Assembly (NCBI GenBank): GCA_018873225.1
Contig: JAEILZ010000001.1
Coordinates: forward strand, 2,976,001-3,040,000
From: [Phialemoniopsis] sp. UDSM-2020
Taxonomy: Eukaryota; Ascomycota; Sordariomycetes; Thyridiales; Thyridiaceae
DNA length: 64,000 nucleotides
Direction: 5' to 3'
The notes under the pieces were generated by a model. The model made no database searches. It had not been told where the DNA came from and saw only the letters and a program-made list of their open reading frames with translations. Positions 1 to 10,877 of this stretch are shown here, in pieces (the stretch's first letter is position 1; each line of letters begins with the position of its first letter). The position numbers and the translations under genes are program-made.

Positions 1-706
1 CCTGTCAAGCTGATTATGTGGATCCCCCTCCCTCCCACTCCCAGGCAGGGAATTACCTTGGCGTGCTCAAATTTACTGTGGCTCTGAAATCCATACCGCA
101 CCAACCATCACACGAATCTTGTCGGTCGTGGTCCTTCACTCTGCCACTCCCCATCATCAAGGGCCAGCGCGCGCATCAAAAAAATCGCCAGACCCCCTCT
201 GTATCCATCGACTGCCATCTCCAAAGAGCCGGCAAATAGCCTCGACGCGATTTGTTCGCGCCTCCACCCCAAGGAAAGTCCTCCTACCGCCGCCTTTACC
301 ATCCTTTCTCTAAATTTCCATTGCGCCTGGTCGAGCGGTTTTTCCCATTTCATTTGACTTTGTCCCCAACTTCGCCTTCCCCCCACACCACGGTCGGCCA
401 CTCGAGCACGCCTCCAACTTGCGCGCCGTGGTCCTTGTTCAACGCGACAAGACCTTGGTCCATCCCATCCACCATCGTCCCGCCGTCAGAACCACTCAAT
501 CTTGCTCCCAGCGCACCCCCGACCTTGGTCCTCGACGCGCTTTCATTGTTGTGTCCTTCTTTTATTCCTTGGCGACGCTGCTCATCCAAGCCATCGACGC
601 GACTATTGCCCCCGACATCCCGACAAGCTATGCGCCAAAGATAATTCGGGATAATACATTGGAAGAACATCCACGGTAGCGGTCAGCTCGGAACTTCGTC
701 GCGACC
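1..706 (+). promoter_or_regulatory. Promoter and 5' leader of the SNF2-family gene
   Basis: This pyrimidine-rich stretch precedes the ATG at 707. No open frame in it looks coding. A minimal upstream ORF (ATG at 630, four codons MRQR, stop at 642-644) lies 62 nt before the main start. Short similar blocks recur (GTGGTCCTT near 129 and 429, CGACGCG near 243, 534 and 596), suggesting local duplication. No TATA box stands out. Confidence 0.5.
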
Positions 707-3700
707 ATGGCTACCGTTCAGGCTCCCCCCGCCGTGCAGCACTCGGGCTCGGCCATGCCTGCTGGCATGACCCAGCAGCAGGTGCAGGAGATTTTCCAGG
801 TAAGGCCACATTTACGCTCGCCGGACCCAGTTCTGTCTCGAGTCTTTCCGGCGTCCAGTTTCGTTGTACGGAAAGCTAATTCCCTTTTCAGAAATACCGG
901 CAGATGCAAAGCCAGGGCGTGTCAGAAACCGACCCTGAGTTCATCAAGACGCGCCACTTTCTAGCACAACTACAGCGAGAACAGCAGCTACGCAGACAAC
1001 AACAACAACAACAACAACAGCAGCAGCAACAAAACCCAATGCTCCAACAGCAGCAACAGATGCAACAGGCTTCCAATGGCGCTGTGAACGGCACCCCGTC
1101 CTCGGACAATGCATCGCAACCCACCAAGGCACAGGCTACACAACCTCCCTCTTCCTCGAGTCTCAACACATCTGCTCTTCCCGCCACCTCGAGTACGCCA
1201 ACGAATGCCGTGGCCGCGTCGCCCTCGACCGCCTCGAATGCCACTCAATTCACGCCTCAGCAGCTGAGCCTCTTGAGGCAACAGATCCACGCTTTCAAGC
1301 TTCTCGGCAAGAACGTGGGCGTCCCTGTACAGATGCAGCAGGCCATATTCGCGCAGCGGCAACGAAGACAGGCCGCCGCAGCCGAACAGGCAGCTCGCGC
1401 CTCGGCCACCCCGGCCGCTCAAGCCGCTTCTGCTCAGGATATCTCAAAATCTGGCCAGTTGCCTGCTGAAGGGGCTGCGCAAGAGGAAGTGGAAGAGGCT
1501 CGCAAGAGCCGGTCTTTCAAGACGATAAAGTCTCCCTATGACGGAGGTCTAGTGCGCAAGACGCTCAATTATCTCGATCACTCCAATCGCAAGAACCGCT
1601 TTATCATCCCTGGAATTTTCCCTACCGGTATCGACTTTGAGCAGCTACGCGCTGAGCGCGAAAAGATTGTTTTCAATCGCATGAGTGCGAGATATGCCGA
1701 GCTGAAGTCCCTACCTGGCAACATGGCCCATTGGGATGCCTCACAAGACCAACTGTCTGTGGACGACACCCTGAAGCGACGGGCTATCATTGAGATGAAG
1801 TCGCTCGCCCTCTACTCAAAGCAACGTGCTCTTCGCGACAAGATTGGCCGGCAGATGATGCATTACGACAATCTCGCCATGACGACGAACAGGAGCATGT
1901 ACCGTCGCATGAAGAAGCAGAACGTGCGCGAGGCACGGATTACTGAGAAGCTTGAGAAGCAGCAGCGTGATGCTCGGGAGCACCGCGAGAAGAAGAAGCA
2001 CACTGACTTCTTGCGTGCCGTGGAGAGCCATCGCGCCGAGATCCTCAACTCGGCCGTTAACCAACGCAACAAGATGCAGAAGCTTGGTCGTCTCATGTAC
2101 CATCAACACTTCAACATCGAAAAGGAAGAGCAGAAGCGTATTGAGCGCACGGCGAAGCAACGTCTGCAAGCCCTCAAAGCCAACGATGAGGAGGCCTATC
2201 TCAAATTGCTTGACCAAGCCAAGGATACGCGTATCACTCACCTTCTTCGACAGACCGATGGCTTCTTGCATCAGCTCGCCTCGTCCGTCAAGGCACAGCA
2301 GCGGCAGGCAGCTGAGCGCTACGGTAACGAGCCCGATCTCCCAGAGGAAGAGGAGAGCGAGGTCGACGAGGACGATGAGGAGAGTGCCCGCAAGATTGAT
2401 TACTATGCCGTTGCTCATCGGATCAAGGAAGACGTCACGGAGCAGGCGAATATGCTCGTCGGTGGCCAACTCAAGGAGTACCAGATCAAGGGTCTTCAGT
2501 GGATGTTGTCCCTCTACAACAACAACCTCAACGGTATCTTGGCTGACGAGATGGGTCTCGGAAAAACTATTCAGACCATCAGTTTGGTCACGTATCTCAT
2601 CGAGCGCAAGCTGCAGCAGGGTCCTTACCTAGTCATTGTACCTCTCAGTACACTGACTAACTGGAACCTCGAGTTCGAGAAATGGGCGCCGTCGGTGAAC
2701 CGAATCGTTTACAAGGGTCCTCCCAATGCTCGCAAGCAACAGCAAGAGAAGATCCGGCAGGGCAAATTCCAGGTTCTCCTGACAACATACGAATACATCA
2801 TCAAGGATCGGCCGATTCTGAGCAAGATCAAGTGGTTCCACATGATTATTGACGAGGGTCACCGTATGAAAAACTCAAACTCGAAGCTGAGTTTCACAAT
2901 TCAGCAATACTACAGCACGCGATTCCGCTTGATTCTCACCGGTACCCCTCTCCAGAACAACCTCGCCGAGCTGTGGTCTATGCTCAACTTTGTCCTTCCC
3001 AACATTTTCAAATCGGCCACCACTTTCGATGAGTGGTTCAACACTCCTTTCGCTAATACCGGCGGCCAGGACAAGATGGAGCTCACTGAAGAGGAGCAGA
3101 TTCTAGTCATTCGTCGCCTGCACAAAGTGTTGCGGCCCTTCCTACTGCGTCGTCTCAAGAAGGATGTCGAAAAGGATCTTCCAGACAAGACAGAAAAGGT
3201 CATCAAATGCAAGTTCTCAGCGCTGCAGTCCCGTCTTTACAAGCAGATGGTTACACACAACAAACTTATTGTCAGTGACGGTAAGGGTGGCAAGACCGGA
3301 GCTCGTGGTCTCAGCAACATGATTATGCAACTGCGCAAGCTTTGCAACCATCCATTCGTGTTTGACGAAGTCGAGAATCAGATGAACCCGCAGAGCATCA
3401 GCAACGATCTCTTGTGGAGAACGGCGGGCAAGTTCGAGTTGCTTGATCGAATCCTTCCGAAATACCAAGCCACAGGCCATCGTGTTCTCATGTTCTTCCA
3501 GATGACCGCCATCATGGACATTATGGAGGACTTTCTTCGTTACCGCCACATTCAGTATCTTCGTTTGGATGGTACTACCAAGTCTGAGGACCGTTCCGAT
3601 CTTCTGCGCGACTTCAATCGGCCAGACTCTCCTTACTTCATGTTCTTGCTGTCTACTCGCGCTGGTGGTCTGGGTCTCAACCTGCAGACCGCCGATACCG

Positions 3701-5219
3701 TCATCATCTACGACTCCGACTGGAATCCTCACCAGGATTTGCAGGCCCAAGATCGCGCCCATCGTATTGGACAGAAGAACGAAGTTCGCATTCTGCGGCT
3801 CATCAGCTCCAACTCGGTCGAAGAAAAGATCTTGGAGAGGGCTCGGTACAAGTTGGATATGGATGGCAAGGTTATTCAAGCAGGTCGTTTCGATAACAAG
3901 TCGTCCGAGACCGACCGTGATGCCATGCTCCGGACACTCCTGGAGACGGCCGACATGGCAGACTCGGCCGAGCAGGAGGAGATGGAGGACGACGAGCTGA
4001 ACATGATACTTGCACGAAGCGACGACGAGCTTACCGTTTTCCAAGATATTGATGAGAAGAGGTCCAAGGATGCCACCTACGGAACCGCGCCCGGCTGCAA
4101 CGCCAAATCAAGACTTATGACAGAGGATGAGCTTCCCGACATCTATATGTCTGATGGTAACCCTGTCGAGGAGGAGGCCGAGACTATCCTCGGGCGCGGC
4201 GCGCGTGAGCGGACCAAGGTTCGCTACGATGATGGCCTCACTGAAGAGCAGTGGCTCATGGCCGTCGATGATGACGACGACAGCCCGGAGGCTGCTGCTG
4301 CTCGAAAACAAGCCCGCAAGGACAAGCGAGAGGTGAATCGTCAGAAGCGTATCCTTGCCGGTGAGCCCTCTATCGAAGGGTCGCCAGCTCCTAGTCGCGC
4401 TAGCACCGAGGAACAGGAGACACCCGTCAAGAAGCGTGGTCGCAAACCAGGCAGCAAGAACGAGAAGCGCAAGGCTGAAGAGGGCGAGGACGAACCGCCG
4501 GCCAAGAAGCGGCGCGGCCCTCAAGGGCGCCCCAAGGCGGTTTCGCTTGTTAACGGCGCAGACAGCAAGGTTTCGGAGTCTCAGCGCAAGCTCCTGACTG
4601 AGAGCATGCGCAGACTCTTCGATGGCCTCATGAACCTCGAGGTGGACGACCCAGAGCCTGAGGAGAAGGATCCTGAAGACAAGGAAGACGATGATGAACC
4701 TGCCAAGCGACTCATTATCGGTCCCTTCGTGAAGCTGCCTTCCAAGCGAGACTACGGCGACTACTATCTCATCATCCAGCGGCCCATCTGCATGAACCAC
4801 ATTTCCGCCAAGATCAAGAAGAACGAGTACAGCAGCCTCAGCGACATGCAGAAAGATATCAAGCTTTTGTGCAACAATTGTCGAACATACAACGACGATG
4901 GCAGTCTTCTCTACTCCGACGCCAACTTTATGGAGGTATGTGCTGAGTAATGACAAACAATCCATGTTGACTTGTGCTAACCATTCTATAGCAATTCTTC
5001 GACCAGAAATTGAAAGAGGAGCTCTCGGCGCACCCCGAACTCCAGGAGCTCGAGGAGCCTACGCCCAAGGAGGAGTCAGCTGCGCCGACTACCACGACCG
5101 GCACGCCCCAGCCACAGCCTCCTTCTAATGGCCTGCCCAAGATCAAGCTCGTCTCGAATGGCAGTTCGGCCCAGGTTAACGGAGGCGGTAGTAGTAATGT
5201 TCAGAGCGACGAGGATTGA
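707..5219 (+). CDS. snf21: SNF2-family chromatin remodelling ATPase, Sth1/Snf21 type (RSC or SWI/SNF catalytic subunit)
   Basis: This is the ATP-dependent DNA translocase that slides or ejects nucleosomes as the motor of a RSC or SWI/SNF complex in the nucleus. I read three exons, 707-799, 892-4935 and 4992-5219, with GTAAGG/CAG and GTATGT/TAG introns, giving 1454 residues. Domains in order: a QLQ motif near residues 150-185 after a polyglutamine run, an HSA region (about 324-410) that binds actin-related proteins, the SNF2 ATPase with Walker A DEMGLGKT (583-590) and DEGH (685-688), the C-terminal helicase lobe (RAGGLGLNLQTADTVI, then QDRAHRIGQ), AT-hook-like basic patches (KKRGRKPGSK, about 1212) and one bromodomain (about 1265-1385). 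The third exon is needed to finish the bromodomain (NFMEQFFDQKL). Family membership is certain. Choosing Sth1 over Snf2 rests on length and the single bromodomain and is less sure. Confidence 0.95.
997..1032 (+). repeat. CAA/CAG repeat encoding polyglutamine in the remodeller
   Basis: Twelve consecutive glutamine codons, CAA-rich and then CAG-rich, follow two arginines. A second interrupted Q run follows at about 1042-1065. Such tracts often vary in length between strains. Confidence 0.85.
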
Positions 5220-6253
5220 GGTTATCGCCAAGGAATAGCCCGACGGCGTAAGGATTGATTGCAGGAGAGGCAGCGGCGGGTTGCATCGAGCATAACTTTG
5301 CGTCGCAGTCGAGATTATTTCGGCGTTTGCGCGGTATTGCACATGATTGGGATGCAAGAGGCGTTCAGTTATTGGGATCCGGAATACCAAGGTTGAAGAG
5401 TATATTTGTACGAGAGTGAAAGAGTATGAGATGCCGGTCAAGCTTGGTTCCGTGGAAAAAGCTGCCCCTATTCTTCTTTACTCAGGGATTGCTTGGCACA
5501 CTTGGTTGAGTGGTCAGAAAAGCACAGCAGACATACCGGGGTTCCGGCGCTTATACATGTCCATGTCTAGAATAAACTGTATTCTAATACCAAAAAAAAC
5601 ATGCCGTTATACTTGGATTCCCTGCGAAGCATGTCTAATGTTGGGAATATCCCATTTAGTTGACAACAGTCAATATGCAGGCATAAGAGCGACTTGAGAA
5701 CGTTAGGCCCGTGTTGCTCTGGAGTTGGTATGCCTGATCACCTACTTCCAAGTATTATCAATAGGTACCTAGCTTGGATAGAGAACCTCCCACGTGCTGT
5801 TAGCCTATTACACCAGACTCAACCGTCCAGGTGGCTCCCGGCCCGTGCCGCACGAGGTTCCGAGCTCCCGTGTCAGCATCCACGTAATCGCAGGATACTT
5901 CCAAAGCTGGTGGTATCAGTTATCGCCTACTGTATGCCACAAGATCGTTCGAGACCAGGGGGACCATGGCTGTGAAGATATTGGTTGCTCTGTCGATGGC
6001 TCTCTCGAGCTCCGACCTACTGCAAGATTGGCCTCGGCCATGATGCAGCAACAAAACTCAATTGCTACATTGAGCTTACTGTTGTGTTACACACAACTCG
6101 TCTATATATTATCCTTGGAAGCCTCAGCGGCTCGGACATACCCCATAGCTTCCCCCGTCTCTCCAGGCATTGAAGGCTTTCCAACAATCTGCCACCAACG
6201 TTGTACAGAGCGCTGGTGTTTCATGAGACTTGAACGCCAAGAGAGACGATGCA
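5220..6253. other. Intergenic, remodeller 3' end to FAD-oxidase start
   Basis: This is the 3' end of the remodeller followed by upstream sequence of the FAD oxidase. Open frames here (for example 5347-5697 and 5794-6303) have no recognisable domain. A TAGGTACCTAGC palindrome lies near 5763. Confidence 0.5.
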
Positions 6254-7946
6254 ATGAGGCTATCAACGGTCATTGTCTTGGCTACGACAGTGCTTGGGGC
6301 TAACCCCCACGCCAGTCTGGCAAGAGACTCTCCACGGCATCCCATGTGCTGCGCCGACGGCCTTCGTATCAAGACTGAATTAGGCCCATTACTCTCCGAG
6401 GGCGCATCGCTCTCGCTAGCCTCTTCACCGGAGTGGGAAGTGCTCGTGGTGCGAGCCACAACACCCAGGGTCAAGCCATCATTCGCAGCCTCCATCGAGC
6501 CGGCCATCGAAGAAGATGTTCAGCAAACGGTAGGTTAAAGCTGTCCGATATGGCATGGTTATGGGTAACTCAACTGACTGTACAGATCAAATATGCTAAT
6601 AAGCATGGCATCCCTTTCCTCGCCGTCACCGGTACACATGGCTGGGATACGACCATGAACGAGTTGAACTGCGGCATCCAGATCAACATGCGTCGTATGA
6701 ACAGCACACAGCTCCATGCCGAGGCTGGCACAGCTACCATTGGCGGTGGTACAATGCAGTACGAGGCCGTTCGCTCCCTGTATGAGCAGGGCCAGAAGGC
6801 TGCTGGTCTGTATCATGAACACCACTGGAAGCATCCTGAAAAAAAGACTGACGTTGATGCAGTGACTGGTCTCTGCGAATGCGTTTCGGTCATCGGACCG
6901 CTTCTGGGCGGAGGCCACAGCATGCTTCAGGGGCGATATGGCTTCGCTGCCGACAACTTGTTGTCGGCCCGTGTGATCCTGGCCAACGGCTCCGCCATCA
7001 CCGTTTCGGACACCCAACACGCTGACTTATACTGGGCCATCCGCGGTGCGGGCCACAACTTTGGCGTTGTCACATCCTTTGACGTCAGGGTTCACGATGT
7101 CGCCGCCAGGTGGACAATGGTGGCCTTCGCTTTTACTCAGGACAAACTCGAAGACTATTTCCGAGTCTGGAACCAGCTCGCGGCCGAGCACCATGATGCC
7201 GTGCTTGTCGTCAACGGCATAGTGGCACGAATTCCAGACCTCGACCCTAACCATGTCAGTGGCATCTGCCCCTCCTCAAAACATCAATACTAATGCTTCC
7301 ATAGCCCGTGATGAACCTTCAACTCTTCTATGAGGGCGATTCAAATTCAGTGGTCGAGGCCTACACTACTGCCTTTCGCGCCCTCGGTCCCATCCTCGAC
7401 ACTGTCACTGCAGACATCGAGTACAAGGACCTGTACCGAGTCGGTGGCCTCAGCATGGACAGCCCCGTCTGCCGCAAGAACGAGAACATCGCCGGGTTTC
7501 CGGCGTCGTTTGACAAGTGGAACGCCACCGCCATGCGCGCGGGCTTCAACGCCTTCTCGGAGCTCACGGCCGACTCGCGGTTCGCCACTTCGATCTGGCT
7601 GCTCGAATCGTATGGACGAGATGAGGTGCAGGAGATACCGATTGAGACCAACGCCGTCGCGCCTGAGGAGCGGACTCTCCATATTCTTGCCTCGCCGATC
7701 TTGTGGTGGAAGGGGGACGACCCTGGCGATAGGGAGGCGGCTAGTAGCTACGGTAGGCAGATTCAGGAGGCAATGCAGAGGGGCTACTCAGGTCCGCCGC
7801 ATACTTATGTCAATTACGCCGTGGGCAAAGAGCCTCTGGGACAGGTATATGGCCATGATGAAACGAGGATTCGACGGTTGCAGTGGCTCAAGGCTGTCTA
7901 TGACCCCGAGAATCGCTTTGGGTATTACTCACCACTGTCTCGTTGA
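6254..7946 (+). CDS. Secreted FAD-linked oxidase, berberine-bridge/PCMH type
   Basis: This is a flavin-dependent oxidase of the FAD_binding_4 plus BBE family. Members oxidise sugars, alcohols or secondary metabolites; the substrate here cannot be told. Three exons, 6254-6529, 6586-7254 and 7305-7946, give 528 residues. The N-terminus MRLSTVIVLATTVLGA looks like a signal peptide, which is why I start at the in-frame ATG 6254 and not at an upstream TTG. The FAD fold shows FLAVTGTHGW (with the histidine at the place usually flavinylated), PLLGGGHSMLQGRYGF, DNLLSARVI and WAIRGAGHNFGVV. The C-terminal BBE segment ends YDPENRFGYYSPLSR. It stands alone between housekeeping genes in a more AT-rich pocket, as accessory oxidases often do. 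The 7255 donor (GTCAGT) is weaker than the others. Confidence 0.88.
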
Positions 7947-8466
7947 ACTTAGTTGCAAATAAGGATACAGTTCTGTGTGAACTCTTCGATTCAAGAAACT
8001 AGTTTGTGAAACCGTGCAGAGGGATAGTTGGTGAGATCTAGTGCCATATCGCCTAATACAATCTCCTGTTATAAATGACCAGTCCACATTAATACCAGTG
8101 CAACACACTTACAAATGGCACAATGCTGTTCTCGTAGGCATTCTCTTAATTTATTATACAACTATCATGAGCAAATACAATCAATCCTGTTGCTGGGTAA
8201 CGGAGTGTCTTTGTTGACATTTACATCTGAGATGAGGTCTCAAGATCAGATCTTGAAACAACATATTTTGAGATTACTACTTAGAAACACATGTATATGG
8301 CCTATAACAGTGAACACAGCATCCTGGACGCTGCCAGTATCGTTCGTTTGGTCCAAAAATGAATAAAAAGCTTGGAATCTGGTCAAAATAACCTCATATT
8401 TTTCTAGCTTTCTATACTGCATTACGGCTCCGGAACGGCATCAATTCGGTCACGGCACCCCGAAAT
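7947..8466. other. AT-rich spacer between FAD oxidase and tRNA
   Basis: This AT-rich stretch has no gene I can support. The small open frame 8115-8366 has no recognisable features. Confidence 0.5.
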
Positions 8467-8558
8467 GGTTGCATGGTGTAGTTGGTTATCACGTATGCTT
8501 CACATTCTCTTAATTGGATGATCGCATAAGGTCCTGAGTTCGAGCCTCAGTGCAATCA
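8467..8558 (+). tRNA. tRNA-Val (CAC) with an 18-nt intron
   Basis: The sequence folds as a full cloverleaf. Acceptor arms GGTTGCA and TGCAATC pair with one G-U, and the discriminator is A. The D arm is GTGT...TCAC, the anticodon stem TATGC/GCATA, and the T arm CTGAG-TTCGAGC-CTCAG. The loop reads TTCACA, then an insert of about 18 nt (about 8504-8521), then C, so the anticodon is CAC (valine) and the insert sits after position 37, the normal place for a nuclear tRNA intron. Box A (TGGTGTAGTTGG) and box B (AGTTCGAGCC) are intact. CCA is not encoded, as expected for a nuclear gene. The spliced length is 74 nt. Confidence 0.95.
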
Positions 8559-8560
8559 AG

Positions 8561-8565
8561 TTTTT
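8561..8565 (+). terminator. RNA polymerase III terminator of tRNA-Val
   Basis: A run of five T starts two bases after the mature tRNA end, the usual Pol III stop signal. Confidence 0.8.
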
Positions 8566-8995
8566 GCTCCGTGAAGGTTGTTACGCATTCTTTTTTCCTC
8601 CTAGGAGCTTCACTTTTTGTCCAATCGTACTCCCGTATGGTCTGTTTTGTTCAGGGAATCTCCCTCTTTCTCTCAGAGGTCAAAGCAACCCAAATAGAGG
8701 CAAATTCGTTGAGTTATACGTTGTTATGTTGGTGGGCCATCTGCAATCGTTTTCTGTGGAACTACGATATCTCCGGACCACTACAACGTCATGCCGATAG
8801 CGTATTTAGGCTCTCTCTTTTCACCCTTTCAGCATTGAACACTCAATTCCTTGGGAACAGACGATATACACAATTTACGCAGTGAGACGCGGAGCGATCA
8901 TATCTCAAAGTTCTTGGAAGTAGCCGAAACCTGAAAGCCGACATACATCAAAGGTTCCCAATTACCAGAGACACCATAAAGACAGGTCAACCGCA
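8566..8995. other. Spacer between tRNA and NDUFAF3-like gene
   Basis: Noncoding sequence and presumed promoter of the next gene. Overlapping frames at 8550-8885 read through the tRNA and are not genes. Confidence 0.5.
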
Positions 8996-9809
8996 ATGAA
9001 CTGCACAATGCGCTCCACGCAAATACTGGCTCGAGGCCTTCGCCGTCTTGAAGCCGGTTCGACCAGTATGTCTTCTTGGAGTACCAGGACAAACCCATGG
9101 ACTAGCAGCCGCTTGAGCCGGTGCAATGGACGGCCGGCGGCGGCCACGACTTCTTCCGCCCTATGCTCTTCACGATTTCTACACAGCGGTTCCTCGGCGC
9201 AGCGGCGATCAATGGGTCACAATGCGGAGGAGGTGCCCTCGGAGGCGCCCACGACAGACTTTGGCAAGATGGACATACTCGGCGCCACGCCAGCGCCCTC
9301 GACCTCGGTGGATGTCTGCATGTCTGAGGGATTCGTGCTCAACAGCGGGGCGCGTGTGACGGACGGCAGCGGCGTTCTACTCGTGGGCGGCGAAGCATTT
9401 ACGTGGCGGCCGTGGGGCAAGGATAAGAAGCTCGTCAATGCGAAGGGCCAGTGGGAGGTTGATGCGGAGGCAGCGTTTGCGCTGCTGGATATGCTTTGGC
9501 CGCGACCCGGTACGAACCCGTTTTCACCATTTCCCCTTTTGCCCCTGTGATTTATAGGAACACCGTGGCTAACAAGTAGGATGGGACTTTGCTATAGATC
9601 TACTGATCCTCGGTTTGGGACCCGAGATACGACCTTTGAGCCCGGCGACAAAGAAGCACTTGAGTAGCCTCGGCATCAGGGTCGAAGTGTTGGACACGAG
9701 AAACGCGGCATCACAATTCAACATGCTGGCCACCGAGAGAGGAGTTGCCGACGTTGCAGCCGCATTAATACCCATTGGATGGAGAGACGGTCTGGGAGCA
9801 AGCTCATGA
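8996..9809 (+). CDS. Mitochondrial NDUFAF3/Mth938-domain protein (complex I assembly factor)
   Basis: The likely role is assembly of the membrane-adjacent part of respiratory complex I in mitochondria, as for human NDUFAF3. Two exons, 8996-9509 and 9580-9809, give 247 residues. The splice (GTACGA...AAGTAG) joins LWPRP to GWDFAIDLLILGLG, which restores the conserved core. The N-terminal 75 residues are rich in Arg, Ser and Thr with almost no acids, as in a mitochondrial presequence. The Mth938 fold follows: FTWRPWG, LLILGLGPEIRPLSP, a GIRVEVLDTRNAASQFN segment and ERGVADVAAALIPIG. A second in-frame ATG at 9008 is an equally possible start. Confidence 0.88.
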
Positions 9810-10877
9810 GGGAGCCTCTCCGGGTATGGGAGAGCTGGTGTACGTTATGAGTGTACAATACAAACAATGAGCGAGTGACTACTCCGATCGGTTGATCAAA
9901 GCAAGAACACTGGCAGATGGGAAAAAAACACCTACTTTCAGCTTTTCTCCCGTGGAACTGTTAGGTGGTCGAATAATCGGGCTCTGGCTGGGTTCAGGGC
10001 ATGTAGATATGCTCTGGACGTGGCACATCAGGACAGAAGTTTCCATGAGCGTATAAGTAAATATTATGAGAGGGAAATCACCTACCTAGGTACTTAGCTA
10101 CAGTAGAGCAGGGAGTTGAAGACACAAATACACGTCTTTGTTGCATGAATTAGGTACTTGAGCAAGTAAAACGATCATTGCCAGGACGCATTTCCAGTTA
10201 CAGTATGACTCGAGCCCCCCTGTATGAAGCGCTAAATCAGCCCTATCCCATGGCTGTGGGTTGTAGCTCCCTCCACCTAGTTATGACATCAATTCAGCCT
10301 GCCAATTGGAACCAGGCTTGGACCCTTGTGTCCATTCCACTGCTTCTCCGTCATCCTGCATTTCTTCCCCTGCTGTGCTCAGTCTTGGGCATTGGCTGGC
10401 TGCAGCATGTGGTGAACTCGCGACAGCTCATTTAGTAGTTCCTGCTTTTCCTGGACGATAATTGCCTTGCTTAATATCGGGAAGCAGTGTGTCCCGGCCC
10501 AACGAGCGCTAAAAGCCCTTCCTGCTACAGCATCAATACCTACTTGCCTCTTCCCGAGTCATTAGGCCTGGTACTGCCAAACACCAGCCTTATCTCTGGC
10601 CTCTGTCTCACAACCATCAACACTGAGATCTGCCTCAAGCTGTATTCTCGCCCACCAGCCTTGCGCCCGGCCGCTCACCACCTTCTGGCACAGCCTAATT
10701 CTTGTAAGAACTCCTCATCTGCTCAAGGTTTACAGGGCCAAGAGCCTTTTGTACATTCCTTGGGCCTTCTCATCTTGCCCTTTTCTTGGCTCGGCAGCAC
10801 TATGTGTCATACATATACCGCGCCTGTGTCGTTTGCAACTACGGGCCTTTCTCACTCAACCATCTGCACATCTCAAC
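9810..10877. other. Intergenic and leader of the hydrolase-phosphatase gene
   Basis: A CTACCTAGGTACTTAGC palindrome-like block lies near 10083. The open frames 10178-10435 and 10487-10927 have no domain. The second overlaps the start of the next gene in another frame, so it may include an upstream ORF (ATG near 10801). Confidence 0.45.

Noticed and set aside
1816..2469. Long antisense frame in the remodeller gene
   Set aside because: It mirrors the coding frame of a certain gene and has no domain of its own; codon bias explains it.
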